64,000 nt of DNA. It comes from Podocnemis expansa. Taxonomy: Eukaryota; Chordata; Testudines; Podocnemididae. A program made the position numbers and the translations under genes. Under the pieces are notes generated by a model. That model was not told the origin of the DNA, did no database searches, and saw only the letters and a list, made by a program, of their open reading frames with translations. This document shows positions 50,826-63,600 of this stretch, one piece after another. The stretch is from NCBI GenBank assembly GCA_007922195.1, contig ML682007.1:17468487-17532486 (forward strand), given 5' to 3'. Numbering within the stretch: the stretch's first letter is position 1; every line of letters starts with the position of its first letter.

Positions 50826-52192
50826 TTTTAAAAAAACCATTTTAATAGCACCTGGACTGTCAAAATAAACCATACAGGTGAAAGGAAAGAATTGTTAAAT
50901 AATATTCCACAAGATGGCAGTCTTACCTCTGTAAAAGAGACCATTTAAATTAACAAAGCATTGCTATGGGAACCAGAGGATGAAATAATTAAAAACAATA
51001 AATCCTTCCCCAAAGTACCCAGTATTTTCAGCTATTTTATACACATAGAGAAAGGGCATTTTGTTTGTGTGTGTTTGGATTAAAAAGAACGCACAGCCTG
51101 TAGTTTGCCAGAAATATTTATTTTCCAGTGATAACATATGCAATAAAAATGAGCACATGTATGTGCAGCACAACTGTCCACTCAACCATTGTCAGTGAAT
51201 GAAAATAAAATACCTCCGTGCCCAGTCATGTCAAACAAAGAAACAAGTAGGGCTGCTAATATGCCTGCTAGGTTATTAAACTCAAGTTCTTTCAAACCAA
51301 AAGAGACAAGCCAGTTCCAGATTTGAGGGCTACTCTATTAAGAGTGCTGCAGTCTCTCAGTGTAAATCTAAGACTTTCAGCTGAGAGTACAAGGAGGAAG
51401 GAGGTCTGAGATACCTAGGTCCTAACCACATATGTAGGCATTTCTTCCAACCAGTAAATGTTAGTAGCAGCCATTTGATGACAACTGTGTTATACTTTTT
51501 ATGAAAACCTAATGATGTCTATTTCTGCCTGTGAGTTCATGCTGCCAATTAACACTCAGCATTTCTCCTATGGGCTCTTCAGTACTTCTGTGGGTGACAG
51601 TTACAGGAGGCTTGCCAAATGGATGGTATGGGCAGCATCTATCTGTGCCTCATGCCATTTTTTCACTCTTCACTGACTCACATGCACATCCTTCATGTGA
51701 CAAGTTCTGGCCATCCTTCCCACCAGCACATTGCCAGAACTGAAGTTGATTTTGCTAGAAACCTCAATCTAGCACCTCATTTTGCAGCTGCTGTAGTTTC
51801 AGGCCAAACTGATCTCCTATAAAGTCTTTACAGTTTTGCAGCTGCAAAAGGGGCGCATGCTTCCCAGTATCTCTAGAATTTTTACATACTCAGATTTCCT
51901 TCTTCACAAGGGCCTTTGATGTTATGGGTTGTATGTGTTTTCCAGAAGTGGAAACTGCTGTGGTTTCTGATCACTGGTTTCCCTACAATCGTGTTCATTG
52001 TTGCTCAGCAAAAAAAAAAAAAAAAAATATTCAGTGAAGTAATTAGCACTTAATCATTTATCATTTGACAGTGTTTGTGAGGAAGGCCATCCACACAGCT
52101 GTGACTATGGGCTCTTTCTTCTGCAGGAGTCCTGGTGGTGTGGGGAGTTGTTTTAGCAGATGCATGCAAACTGTAACAATGCTGGACTCCAT

Positions 52193-52466
52193 GGCTATGT
52201 CTACATTGACAAATTAGTCCAGACTAATTTAGCCCTTGGCTACATTAGACTTTGCCTAGTTTGAACTAAGAACTTTCTAAGTATTAAGGTTAGTTTGGAC
52301 TTCCACACTTAGTTTGAACTTTAGTTCGAACTAAGCATGGGCAAGAGACAAAGTAAGCCATTAGCTCGAACTAAAATGTTAGTTTGAACTAGAACACATG
52401 GTTAGTTTGGACTAACCTTGGACTTCTTGCAAGTCTGAACTAACTCAGGCTAATGTAGACATAGCC
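52193..52466. mobile_element. Palindromic MITE, CAT target duplication
   Basis: Ends GGCTATGTCTACA and TGTAGACATAGCC, flanked by CAT on both sides (52190-52192, 52467-52469). The interior is made of AGTTTGAACTAA / TTAGTTCGAACTAA motifs. A three-base duplication fits PIF/Harbinger-type elements, but CAT is not their usual target. Confidence 0.8.
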
Positions 52467-52604
52467 CATGTAGCATGAGGGCTGGCTGCATCCTGCTGTG
52501 AGACAGTTGCTCCACTGAGCTCTTTCACCTTCAGCTGAGCTGAAGAGGCATCAGAGCAGAGCTGTGTGCTGCTTCCAAGCATCAGTGACACAGCTGCCAT
52601 GGAG

Positions 52605-52794
52605 CAATGGGTGTCAGACTTAGGGCTGGGACCTAGTAGTGGGTCACAGACCATTAAGCACTGGGTCACAGTGTCCCTGCTGCCACCACCAAAAGACTGG
52701 AGTGCGTTGCTGAAAGATGTAATTGCTGAGTCATGGGCGTAAATGATTTTTTTTTTCCAACTGGGTCCCAGTGAAAAAAGTTTGAAAATCACTG
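52605..52794 (-). mobile_element. hAT-type MITE, relative of 30409 copy
   Basis: Right end AAGTTTGAAAATCACTG is the reverse complement of the CAGTGGTTTTCAAACTT start. The left end CAATGGGTGTCAGACTTA is degraded. Flanks match only partly. Confidence 0.65.
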
Positions 52795-54639
52795 CCTTAG
52801 GGGCTAACCCATAGGCTTGCAGCCATGCCTATATATATGCTATTGAGGGAACAGTGAGAACTGTTTTTGATCTTGATCTGTGGTCTTGGTCCTATAGATA
52901 TGTCCATAGGAGAAATGAAAGTTTTATCAGCCCATCTTGCATAAGAAATTGAGATCTGTATCAGCATATTTAGACCCCTTCATGTATTATTTTTCCTTGA
53001 TTGTTGGTTCATCTTCCTTCATTTTTAATTCTCTCTTGTGAAATATATGAGTCATCTGTTCATCCTGTACTTGGTTTCTTAGAACCAGCCTCTGCATTAC
53101 ATTGGCTCTGCAACTGTCTGATACTTGTTAATGTTAGATCAGGAGCCTGCTGCAGTTTGCAGTACCTTTGGTCATTCATTCTAAATGACGTCTACTTTAT
53201 ATTCACGCCTTTAAAGTTTTAGTCAATCAGTATGTGAATCAACCAATTCATTATCTGTGATTACAATTTAAAAATCACTCATCAAGAACATAGGCACAGT
53301 TGTGGATACATTTGAGAATTATAGTAACCCCAGGAACAAAGAGAACAAAAAAGCCAGTAGGGAGATCTCATTGTTTGTCGGGTAGGTGTTTAAATTCGTA
53401 CTGTTGTTTAAGCTTGTACTTTTTTTTCCTGTAAGGTTTCTTTGCAAATTCAGTGGATTTGGACAAAGCACTAACTTTGTCTTTGATTTGCTGTATTCTG
53501 GCACAGTGTAACATTCAATAAGCAATTTTGATCACTGTGCTTAGCTAGAAAATCTTAACATTTCCTTAGGCAGGGTTTGTATATGGAAGGCAGTATGATC
53601 TTTTCCAAAATAACTACAGTCAAACCATGCTAATTTGTATCTGCATCTGCTCTGCAAACATGGTCAGTGGATATAAAGCAAAGCGCCACAGATTTGCAGG
53701 CCTGTACTAATTGCACCCTCAGCAATCTGCACATATACAAGTGTATTACCTACTTATCTCTCACAAAGGATTTCATGGCAGAGTCACTGTCACAAAATAT
53801 CTTATTAGGACTTGGTTCCTTTTACAAAAAAAAAGTAGGTCATTTACTAAGATAACTAGAAAATATAAATAATAACCCCCTCCCCCCAAGTTTGGTAAAT
53901 GAAGATAATACACTGTGATGCTTTATTTTTGTTCAGTGACATGCTCATTTGTGAAAGTCTGTGATTTCTAGTGGGACTCCTAGTCAAGAGTGTAATTAAC
54001 AAGGTTCTGTTACAGTTAAGATTGCCAGCTCAGCCCTTTATGCAGATTATTTTATCCCAAAAGATCCCAGAGAACTTTGCAAACCATCTGTATGTCATTC
54101 CCACTAGTGAGGTGTAGCAATTGTTCAGAAAAGACATTTCAACCACCAAGCCCACTTGATGGGTTTGTTTGCATCTTAGCAAAAAAAAACTTTAGCAGCT
54201 TATGTACTGAGACCATTGTTTATCATGCTGATCAATAATGTCATGTTTCCCCATGCTCCCCAACCTCTCTATATCCAGCTGTTATCTCAGGTCTAAGATT
54301 AAAGATCTTTGGGGGTAGGGACTGCATGTTTATATGGAGCCTAGCACAATGGGGTCTTGGTCCATAACTGAGCTTCTGAGGTACTTCAGTTATACAAACA
54401 GTAAAGGTGTACAGATTCTAAAGAATCTCAGCTTTTTTTCTTTTTTTAACATAAGTTTCTAGCATGACTGGTTCTAAAGAAAGCCTTCCATGTTGGAGCC
54501 AAGTGTAAACCACAATGTACTATCAGTTTCAAACTGTGGTTCTGAGAGAGATGCAAACCTTCCTTTCTGGTTCATCTGTGCTATTAACTAGGCCTTTTAT
54601 ACATAAAGTTGTACTGCTTGAACCACAAAGCAGTACAAA

Positions 54640-54830
54640 CTCCTAGTGTAGACACAGTTACATTTTATACTGGTATAGCATTTCCAGCTGGGAAGGAGAA
54701 TGAGCTCTTGCAGTATGAGGCATCTTTATACTAATAACTGTATCCATGCTACTGGGGGTAAAAAATTACACCCCTAACTAACATAGCTACACTGCTACAA
54801 ACTGTCTCTCTAGACCAGCCTTACCCCTTA
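54640..54830. repeat. Reptile-type 'gtgtagac' palindromic repeat
   Basis: GTGTAGACACAGTTACA, ATACTGGTATAGCATTTCC and AAAAAATTACACCCCTAACT resemble an abundant sauropsid MITE as recalled. Ends not defined. Confidence 0.4.
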
Positions 54831-55879
54831 TGAAGACACTGATTCTCTGCTTTGCCTAGTTCAGTGCTAATCATGGAACCGGGTAGAGGGTGCGAGTGAA
54901 TCCAAAGAAGCAGGAATTGGGGGGTCACTGCAGGAAAGGAAAAGCAATGGGAATAAAACCAAGAAGGAAAATAGAGAAACCAAGGGCAGAACTAACAGTG
55001 GGCCTGAAGGGTATATTTTACCACTAAGTGATGCTGAACATGATGGAAAAGTACTGAACAAATAATACACAGTTTGTTTAGTAATAGAAAGTCTGAATTT
55101 CTGAGGGAGCTTTTTGCAAATCTGCATTGAATGAGTGGGCCTCTGGACTGACCTCACCAGGAGTTTGACACCCATGGTTTAGAAGCTCTGTGAGTAGGCT
55201 TGAAAAGTTTAGTTTTTCTGGTAAATATTGATTTTACTATGCACACACAAACTGTCAAAAATACATCTATCAGTAATCTAAATGAGTGTGACAAAGCGTG
55301 GCCAGATCACCATGGTGACCAAGGTTTGTAGTCTGGCTCCAAGCTCAGCTGCAGAAATGTAGCAGAGGAGTGCTCTCTATTGACCAAAAATAAAACTGCT
55401 GGTGCCCAGCTGGGAACCAGTTTTGTCAAGTCCTGATCTAAACATGCAGCTAGGCAAAGAAAAACACTATTTGAAAACAGTTTGATATAAGGCTATTTAT
55501 TTACTTTGTTATATTGATGTTTTGTAAATTATGAAGTTTTACCTTTTATAATCTCAGGATCTGTCATTAAATAATTGTCCATATCAGTAAAAATTGGATA
55601 CTTTACAATAAACATAATTGAAATTATTAAAAATAAAACCTGAATGCTACAAACCCTTCCTGTAAGAAAGACAGTAAGTGAAGAATTCCAGAGTCAAGTG
55701 AAACTGCACGGGATTTTAGATAGACAAAACGAATACATCCTAGGCAGTTTGTCAAGCTTTTTGATGCCAGGGATGGGTTGCTGCCTTTCTAAACTGTGTC
55801 AGGGAGATCAAAGACCAGTTGCTGAGAAACACTGACCTAGGATGCTAGGGTTAACAGTTCAAGGAAGGTGGTTGCAATT

Positions 55880-56050
55880 GCATTTTTAGAGCACAAGACT
55901 AGAGTCAGGACTACAATTCTGTTCCCAGGTTTGTCATACTTTGTGACACCTTGGACAAACTACTGATATTTAACCTTTCTATGCTTCAGTTTCGTCATTT
56001 CCAAGGTGAGGAGGATGATGCTTTTCCCCATTTACAGCTGCGAGGACAGA
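55880..56050 (+). repeat. MIR-type CORE-SINE relic
   Basis: AGAGCACAAGACTAGAGTCA, ACACCTTGGACAAACTACTG and TGCTTCAGTTTCGTCATTTC follow the MIR head and core in plus orientation, decayed. Confidence 0.6.
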
Positions 56051-58115
56051 AGTGCTAAATTTTACTACCGTTTGTCTCGGAAAATATGTGATGATATCTT
56101 TAGTGACCTCACAAGTAGTGGTAAAGTTAAACTTTACCTGAGCCATACCACTCTGTTCTTAAATTAAGTTGGGGGCAGTGATTCAATACGGATTCAGAAC
56201 TAAATCGCTACCACTACGTGTGGCAACGGACTAGGTTTTCCAGGGCTTTCTATTAAAGTACTGAAAGTCTGTCTTGGCTTGGTTTATATCTAACATGATC
56301 ACAGCCCAAAGTGCAGCTTCTGGCTAATGTAGTATAGCAACCTCTGCTGTCAGTACAATTTGACTAACCATGCGAGATGATTCCTTTTGATTACAGCAAT
56401 AAAATCCTTGAGTGCACTTGTTCCTCAGTATCTCGTCCACCTGGTTTAATCATGAATCTAGTCTTCGCAGTACTGTTCCAAATCCTTAGTCAGCAAATTT
56501 TCTTGCTATCAAGTGGAGAACTAAGTTGATTCTGGCAATGTGTACAGAGCAGTATCTGCCTGTGAACAGCTGGCCTGGCTGAAGGAGAGCTGGGGGCTAG
56601 TCTAAGCATCTTCTAATGTGCTCACACCTGGAAGTGCCACACATACAGTGAGCACTGCAAAACTAAAATTTGAGTTTCAAATACAAATTCAATAAAAGGA
56701 CTTTTTAGGTATCAGTCCAAAAGCATTTAAAAGTATATGTACCTGTCCATCTATAGGACAGCACTTAAGTACAAATAAGGATGCTTTTAACTCAGGACCT
56801 TAGTTATTCCACCTGCATAGCAGTGTGTGTGTATACAGACCACAAAATAAATAAATTTTTGTGTGTCAGCTGCTGATTGGGATGACGATTTGAATTACAT
56901 GAACTTTTGAAAATTGTTTGGGAATGGGGCAAGTGTTAAATGCATTACACTAGATGAACTGATATCCTCCAAGGAGATTACAAAACTACAGCCACAGCTC
57001 TGTATATGCAGACAGTTACCATGCTGCCATCTACACAATGTCATCATTCTCTAGTCATAACACCGTGTGACCCATTCCACTGTGTTAATGTTATAAATAA
57101 AAATGCCAAGTGATCATTTTTGATTTATAGAAAAGTCTAATAAGGGAAGACTGCAGCAACAAAATTCATACCAAGGGGAAAAGTCAGGTTCATAAAGTAC
57201 TGACAGTGCATTAGAAATTGCCTAGCAAGTCATAGAGAATTTGGACTGGGTGGCTTAGGAACTCGTAATGAAACTTAAGAGTCTTTCAGCTCTTGGAGGC
57301 CTGTTCAAATAGAGTAGATAGGCAGTGCCAAAAATGGTTACCCTGATAACTTTTTAATGGGCCATCTGAAGCAACTTAATAGTGTTACTCTATTTCCAAA
57401 TGGAGAGGTAAACACTTCACAAAGCCACCCCTACAATGGGTCCCTTCTTAGCAGTTCTAACAAAAAGTTCAAGTATTAAATAGCAAGAAAGCCTGGAATA
57501 CTCTTCCCTCCAGGGCAGGCTGACTCATCCTGTACCAACGAGCTGTGTTACAATCTGCTCTGTGGTCCAAGGACTTCAATCTTAAAGGGTTTATCAAGCC
57601 AGCATCTTTTGTGACATAAAGCCCATCTTGTGTTTTGTCAGGAAGAAACTAAATCTATTTGCATGCTTTGCAGACACAGCTAAAGAGGCCTACTGGAAGT
57701 CTGCCCTCTCAAGAGTTTTTACCAGTTGACCCAGCAGCACGGATTTAAGCCTGGATGGTTTCTAATAGAATTTTACCACAAAGTCAACAGGAACACAAAA
57801 TTGTCACCAGTTGCATATTTAAAGGGTGTAGAGGGGTCTCTCCAGCTACTCAGTGATGCATTTTTAAAAGTGAAATTTTTAGAATCCAGAGACTTCCTTT
57901 TCCAAGCCAATGTAGGTACATAAGCTGTCATTTGCCTTGGAGACAGGTGATATTTGGCAGCATTAGAGTGTTTAGTTTCCTCCACCACCATGTCCAAATG
58001 AGGATTTAAGATGCAATTCATTTAAATAACCAATTTAGCCTTTTTTTTTTTTTACATTAAATTTCTACAGTTAAAGTCAGCTGCACGTATAGTCTCACCC
58101 TGGAGGCTGGGTTTT

Positions 58116-58118
<3 letters not shown>

Positions 58119-58149
<31 letters not shown>
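58119..58149. repeat. T homopolymer (31 bases)
   Basis: A pure T-run. Other homopolymers: C at about 4198-4212, A at about 31386-31402 and 38379-38396, T at about 10859-10881, A at about 52010-52027. Confidence 0.95.
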
Positions 58150-58150
<1 letters not shown>

Positions 58151-58251
58151 AAATACTGACACATTGAATAAGCTTACTTTACAGACAGGAAGAGCTGTCA
58201 GTGTTTTCCCCTCATCTGTTCATTCTGAGGCTATTTGTCTTTGATTTCCAG

Positions 58252-58421
58252 GAGGAATGCAGAGAACGTTCTGGACTGTGGGCTGAGCTGGCTTTGATAG
58301 CACTGACTAAATTGCAGCTGAAGAATCATGACAGACATTTGCTAGAGTGTGCAGAAGAAACTCAGTCTGGCGGCAAAAGCCTCTGCAGTATACGATTTTT
58401 TGATGAAAATCTACAACACAG
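58252..58421 (+). other. Weak exon candidate, plus strand
   Basis: A good acceptor (GTCTTTGATTTCCAG, ending 58251) opens a 170-base stretch without stops. It includes SGLWAELALIALTKLQLK and is followed by CAG/GTTTGT, a mediocre donor. I do not recognise the peptide. It could be an exon of the transcript starting near 48.3 kb, or chance. Confidence 0.2.
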
Positions 58422-59405
58422 GTTTGTCATCCCCTCCAACAGAGATCTCAACTAATGTGGAAAAAACATGAACTCAGTCAGTGAAAGTGGCACCCCACAC
58501 AAAAATGTGATTTACTGTTGCATGGTCAAGGAACAGTTTGTGCAGAAAGAGCATACTTACCAAAACCCCATGTGCTCAGGTGTTGAAGTTTTACCTATCA
58601 TCAGTGCATCTCCACCTTCTAATGCCTGTCTCTCGTATTTCACTTTAATAGTTTCAGGACAGAATCTGTATAAAGAGGAACTTGGTACAACTTCCTCCTT
58701 AGAAAGCTGCCTTGGTAAGAGAGGGACACTAGCAAAAGCAACAGCTTTCATTTTGCAACATGTCTAATCTTTCGGCAGTCACTTCAACACACTATGTCAC
58801 TTTCCTTATAACAGCTAGTAATAGTGCTTATGTACCGCCCCTGAATGACATGAGCTTTAATTCATTGTTTGTAAAGTAATTTGAGGTGATCACATGGAAG
58901 ACATTACATTTTATCAAACAAAAATAACCCTTCCACCCTCTGTTTAGTCAGATTCCATTCTAGTAAATAACTTTTTGCTTATGATCCAATTGGCCTGTTG
59001 ACAGCTGTCTTTAAAATATCTTTTGAGGGGATGGGAGTGAGTTGAGGGACTCTCCATATTAAGACTGCGAAGGAAAATTTTGGTCAAACAGGACATTGAT
59101 TTGAAGGCACTGACTTTTCCCTACATACACAACTCCTGTAGCCAAAGCAAGTAAAGCTCAACCCTGCAGTATGTTAAGCGGCCTCAGCTGCCAATGGAAA
59201 TTAAAATTGCCTACTATTTTATACAAGAGGCATGGCACTTAGCAGGACGTATCTTTTTAACTTGAAACCTGAGTACCTAAATGATGGCATAGAAAATGAA
59301 TCCCTCAGATGAGCAGCTTCCCTACAGGTAGTGAGTAGGATTGTGGGGAAAACAAATAGGTATGAATTTGATTCTTTCGCTGGCAAAATATTCATTACTG
59401 TCTTG

Positions 59406-59584
59406 GGCTATGTCTACACTAGTAAATTAGTCTGGATTCAGGAGGCTTAATCCAGACTAATTTGATCCCTGTCTACAGTAGGCTCTTTGCCTAGTTCAAA
59501 CTAAAAAAAGTTTTTAGTTTGAACTAAGCAGAGCTAGTTAGTTCAAACTAAGTCCAAACTAAGCAGTTAGATGCAGACGTAGCC
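59406..59584. mobile_element. Palindromic MITE, short copy
   Basis: Ends GGCTATGTCTACACT and GCAGACGTAGCC, interior with repeated TAGTTCAAACTAA / TTAGTTTGAACTAA. Same family as 52193 by ends and interior motif. Confidence 0.75.
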
Positions 59585-59606
59585 ATGTATTTTCTTGAGC
59601 AGCATG

Positions 59607-59608
<2 letters not shown>

Positions 59609-59643
<35 letters not shown>
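59609..59643. repeat. (CA)n microsatellite
   Basis: Uninterrupted CA dinucleotide run of about 17 units, directly beside the MITE end at 59584. Confidence 0.97.
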
Positions 59644-59645
<2 letters not shown>

Positions 59646-60689
59646 TTTACAAGGCAGACACCAACTTCCTTACCAGCCAATTCAGATTCTCTACAATCTG
59701 TATCCTCTTCGCACAATAAAAATACATAAGATATTTGGGGGACGCAGGATGCTGAAGTGTGACACAATCAGTTGTGTGAGGCTCCTCGAGAATGAGAGAA
59801 TAGAATTTACAGCCCCACATGTCTAAATTTTAGTGTCAAACTAACTCCAATTCTAAGCCTCTTACAAGACTTGTCTTAGTCTTTGTGCATCAAGGAGCTT
59901 CAGTGTGCATTTGAATCTGCAGGAGTCTTCGTCGTCTGTCCACACCATGCTTGGCTTTAGCCCAGATTTGGTCAGCCTTTTTGACATGGTCTGCACAGTG
60001 ACTCAGAAGCAGTTCTCATTAGATGTGTTGCCTGCCCAGTTAGTTTGAATTCTGAGTCATCCAACATGCCGTTATTTCTGCTTTGCCCTGGGCTTGTCTT
60101 TGTTCCTGTTAGTCCTCAGCAGAAGCCCGGCACATGAATGCAGGAGACTGATCATTTGACTACTAGTCTTTGGCTTTGCTGACATGCTGAAGCCTGTACA
60201 AATAAAAATAGACACCACAGTGCTGAGTCTGCTTAAGAGTCACTCCAGAGTCGCATGAAATTCCAGCCAGTGATCTCAGACCTCCACAAGCACCAAATTC
60301 ACAAAAAGTAACCAGTTATCCGACTCTCCAGAGTGTTCTCAAAGCACACTGTTCACCTGATCCAAAATGGCTAACTCCTCCAGCACTGCCCCCTATTTAT
60401 CAGCTTGATTCTTTAGTGTTGAGCAGCCTCTTCTGCTGATTTCACTGGGGGCGCTCAGCAGTTTCTACCATGCCACAGGATCAATCAGTATTTAAATCCA
60501 CAGAAGTTTGACCTGAACAAGGACTGCAGGATTTGGCCCTAAGAAGGTAACCTGCTGTATAGCCAGATGTGCTATATGCTCCCATCAGAATCACAATCCA
60601 GGCCTATGGCTCTGCAAAGCAGTAAAGGAGTCACTCCACAGGCAGCTGTTACTTTCACAGTGTTTTAAAAGAAAGAAGTTAAGAAATTT

Positions 60690-63600
60690 GAATTAAAAGT
60701 TTTATTCATTCAACATCTCACATTACAAATATTTAAAAATTATATGCATACTGGTATAAATAGTCATTTGCAAACTATTTAATAACATTAATTTTCCACT
60801 AGCACTTCAACAAATGAACTCTTTTAAAAAAAGTAACTTGTGTTATATAACTTAGAGTAGAACATACAAAAATATGAACTTAAATGTGAAAATTACTTTA
60901 ATAAAAAATGAATTACCCTTATTTAAAATGCTATAATAAATACTACAACCTCCCCATACACAGTAAAAACTATATGGAAATTCAGCCAAGTAGTACAATT
61001 AATTGACATACTTAAATAACTTTTCCTTCTGATAATATGAGCAATACATTGGGGGAAAAACATATTAGGGATTAGTAAAAACTAGACACCCACTTGCTAA
61101 AAGTTTCACGTCCAAAAAATATAACAAAAAATCTGATGAAAATTATAAAAACTAATTATACTTTAAAATTTAAAAATATAAAAAATAAAACAGTTGAATA
61201 CAATATTGTCCCAATTCTTACAATGCTATCAATCACAGTAGCTTTAAAATAAGATAATAAAATAAAGCAAATGACCAAACCTCTTTTATTCCTTTTTTTA
61301 AAAATAATCTCAAATTTACATTAGTAGAAAGATTGATTTCTGATTCTTTTCTTTAGAAACACCAGCAAGAAAGAGGATTTACTAGAACAGTAGAAAATGA
61401 CATTTTTAAACGTCTGCAATTAAAAACAAAGAATTACACTGCAAAGATCTTCCAGAAGTCTGAAATAAGTATTGCACATAACTTGAAGTTAACTTGCCAC
61501 AATTCATCACATTCAAGTTTTAAATCACCTTTTAACAGAAGGTTTAAACTCTTCAAAAACAAAAGGGGTGAATTATCAAGTCTTTCCAACAGCATCCTTA
61601 TAAAACGCAAATTCATTCACTGCAAGTTTTAAATTTGCATTCTGCAGAGGTCTGTGTATGGAGAAGTATATACTATACCAAAAAAGCATGGGGCAGTGGG
61701 GATCCTTTACATATAAAGTAATCAGTAACACTTTATTTTACGTTGCAAAAATAACCATGTAATTACTCTGTAACTACATTGTAAATACATGGCCAGTGTC
61801 ATGCTAGTGTGCTAGACCTACATGCTCAACCTCTTTGCAAACTGAAGTGATACCCTAAAATCTGTAAACTAACTGCATGTTAATTATGTTTGGAGTGACA
61901 TGGTAACTCCACCTACAAATCCCATGTAATCGGAAGGACATGTAATCACTATCTAAGTACAGAGTAAGATATGTAATTTTTTATGCCCTGTAAATTGAAG
62001 TGTAACCAAATAATCTGTAAACACGCTTGTCACACAATCACAAGTGAATATTAGCAGAATAACAATTTCTTACATTAGTCATGCATACTAACATTACATG
62101 CCTGCCACCAAGCAGGCTTGCTTTTATTTCTTTAAATATAATTTAAAAGATCAGAGACATTTCTGCCTCAAACACCTAACATCAATTTGTTATTAATATT
62201 AAAAATGGCTAAACATTCACCAAAAACATCTGCATTTGTGTATAATTTTTAAAAACTTAGTAAGAAGCGGTAGACAATTTTGATGTTACTTTACTTTTAA
62301 ATTCCTACACTACGTTTATGCATTTAATTTTTGAGGGTCCTAAAGACAAAAGTGTCATTTGTCACTTTCATGCTGTTTTTCTTCTTTAATTCTCAACTTT
62401 ACATATACTATTTCTTAAATTATACGTACACCAAATACATGGTGCTGGGCTAAGATGTTTAAGCAACATGCTTTCTTTTCTCTGCAGATTCTAAAACAGC
62501 ATTGCCAGTGCGCAACATCCATAATTCAAAATGTATGCAGAGCACTGAAATGTATAAAAAGCAGAATATAAGAAAATAAAATTTATTAAAATTATTTATA
62601 TTAAAAAATGAAGTATATGAAGATCTCTCAGTAATAAAAGTACAAAAAGCTACTCTTTGCAATATGAAAAATTGAGGTATTGCATAAAGAGATATCCCGT
62701 CAGTGAAAAGTGTGCCTAAAAATGCTCACTGTTGGAAAAACAAGATATACAAAAGTAGTGCATAACAAATATACATTATGTGCATGACAAAATAAGTTAG
62801 CTACAAAAACACTGTACCGAAATTCAGCAGGTCATGTACAAAGGGAAAATTATTATTCAAAGCTAGTTCTCAAACAGTGTTATTTCTCATAATGGTAACC
62901 CATCTCACCTGTTTACTGGATAGGATCGGCACAATAGCACACCCCAAGCCACCTAACAAGCATTAATAAAATTAAAAGGAACATTGCAACTACAATTATG
63001 GACTTCAGAGAAAAAAAAGTCCCTGACAATCTACACAAGAGCACTCTCCATTTGCATTACTGTTGTCAATATTTTCAGGGATTTCATTAAAAGCAGCTCC
63101 CTTTCTTCACTTGAGTAGCAGACAGCACATGTCTCCATTTTGACCTTTGGAACTTAACAAGGTATAGTTCATTAAAGCCTGTATTGAAAATAAAAACCGC
63201 TTCTCATAAAGATAATCGTGGGGGTTACCAGGGGCTCACAGAGTAGATGTTTCCTGCAGCGCTGAGGCAAATCTTTGGTTTGAGAGAATCTCGGATGGTA
63301 CTATGCCAGTCAGACAGTTTAGAAGATTGCCATTGGATTGATTTGTTTTGGACACTGCTACACAGTCATTTTAAGCGTTGGCCAGGGCATCAGTTAAAAG
63401 TCGAGGCCCCTGCCAGAGCATCAAAAGACTGTTTCAGACTAAACCCTCACCTCGCCCATAAGCATTCAACACGTATTGTGTTAACGCTTCTCCCGCTGCA
63501 ATTTATTTATAATAAAGCATGCATTAACTTAGCAATGTTGGCACTTCAGACACCTGTAGTTCTTTATTTCCCCATGCTAAGTTCTGAAAAAAGGGATGCT

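Larger units (their letters stand above)
49300..60690. other. Intergenic, C5orf47 promoter to candidate CPEB4 end
   Basis: No established gene. It holds hAT-type MITEs (49610, 52605), fold-back (50719) and palindromic MITEs (52193, 59406), a MIR-like relic (55880), simple repeats and one weak exon candidate (58252). 50.9-52.1, 53.0-54.6, 56.1-58.0 and 59.7-60.6 kb look like unique sequence. Confidence 0.55.
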
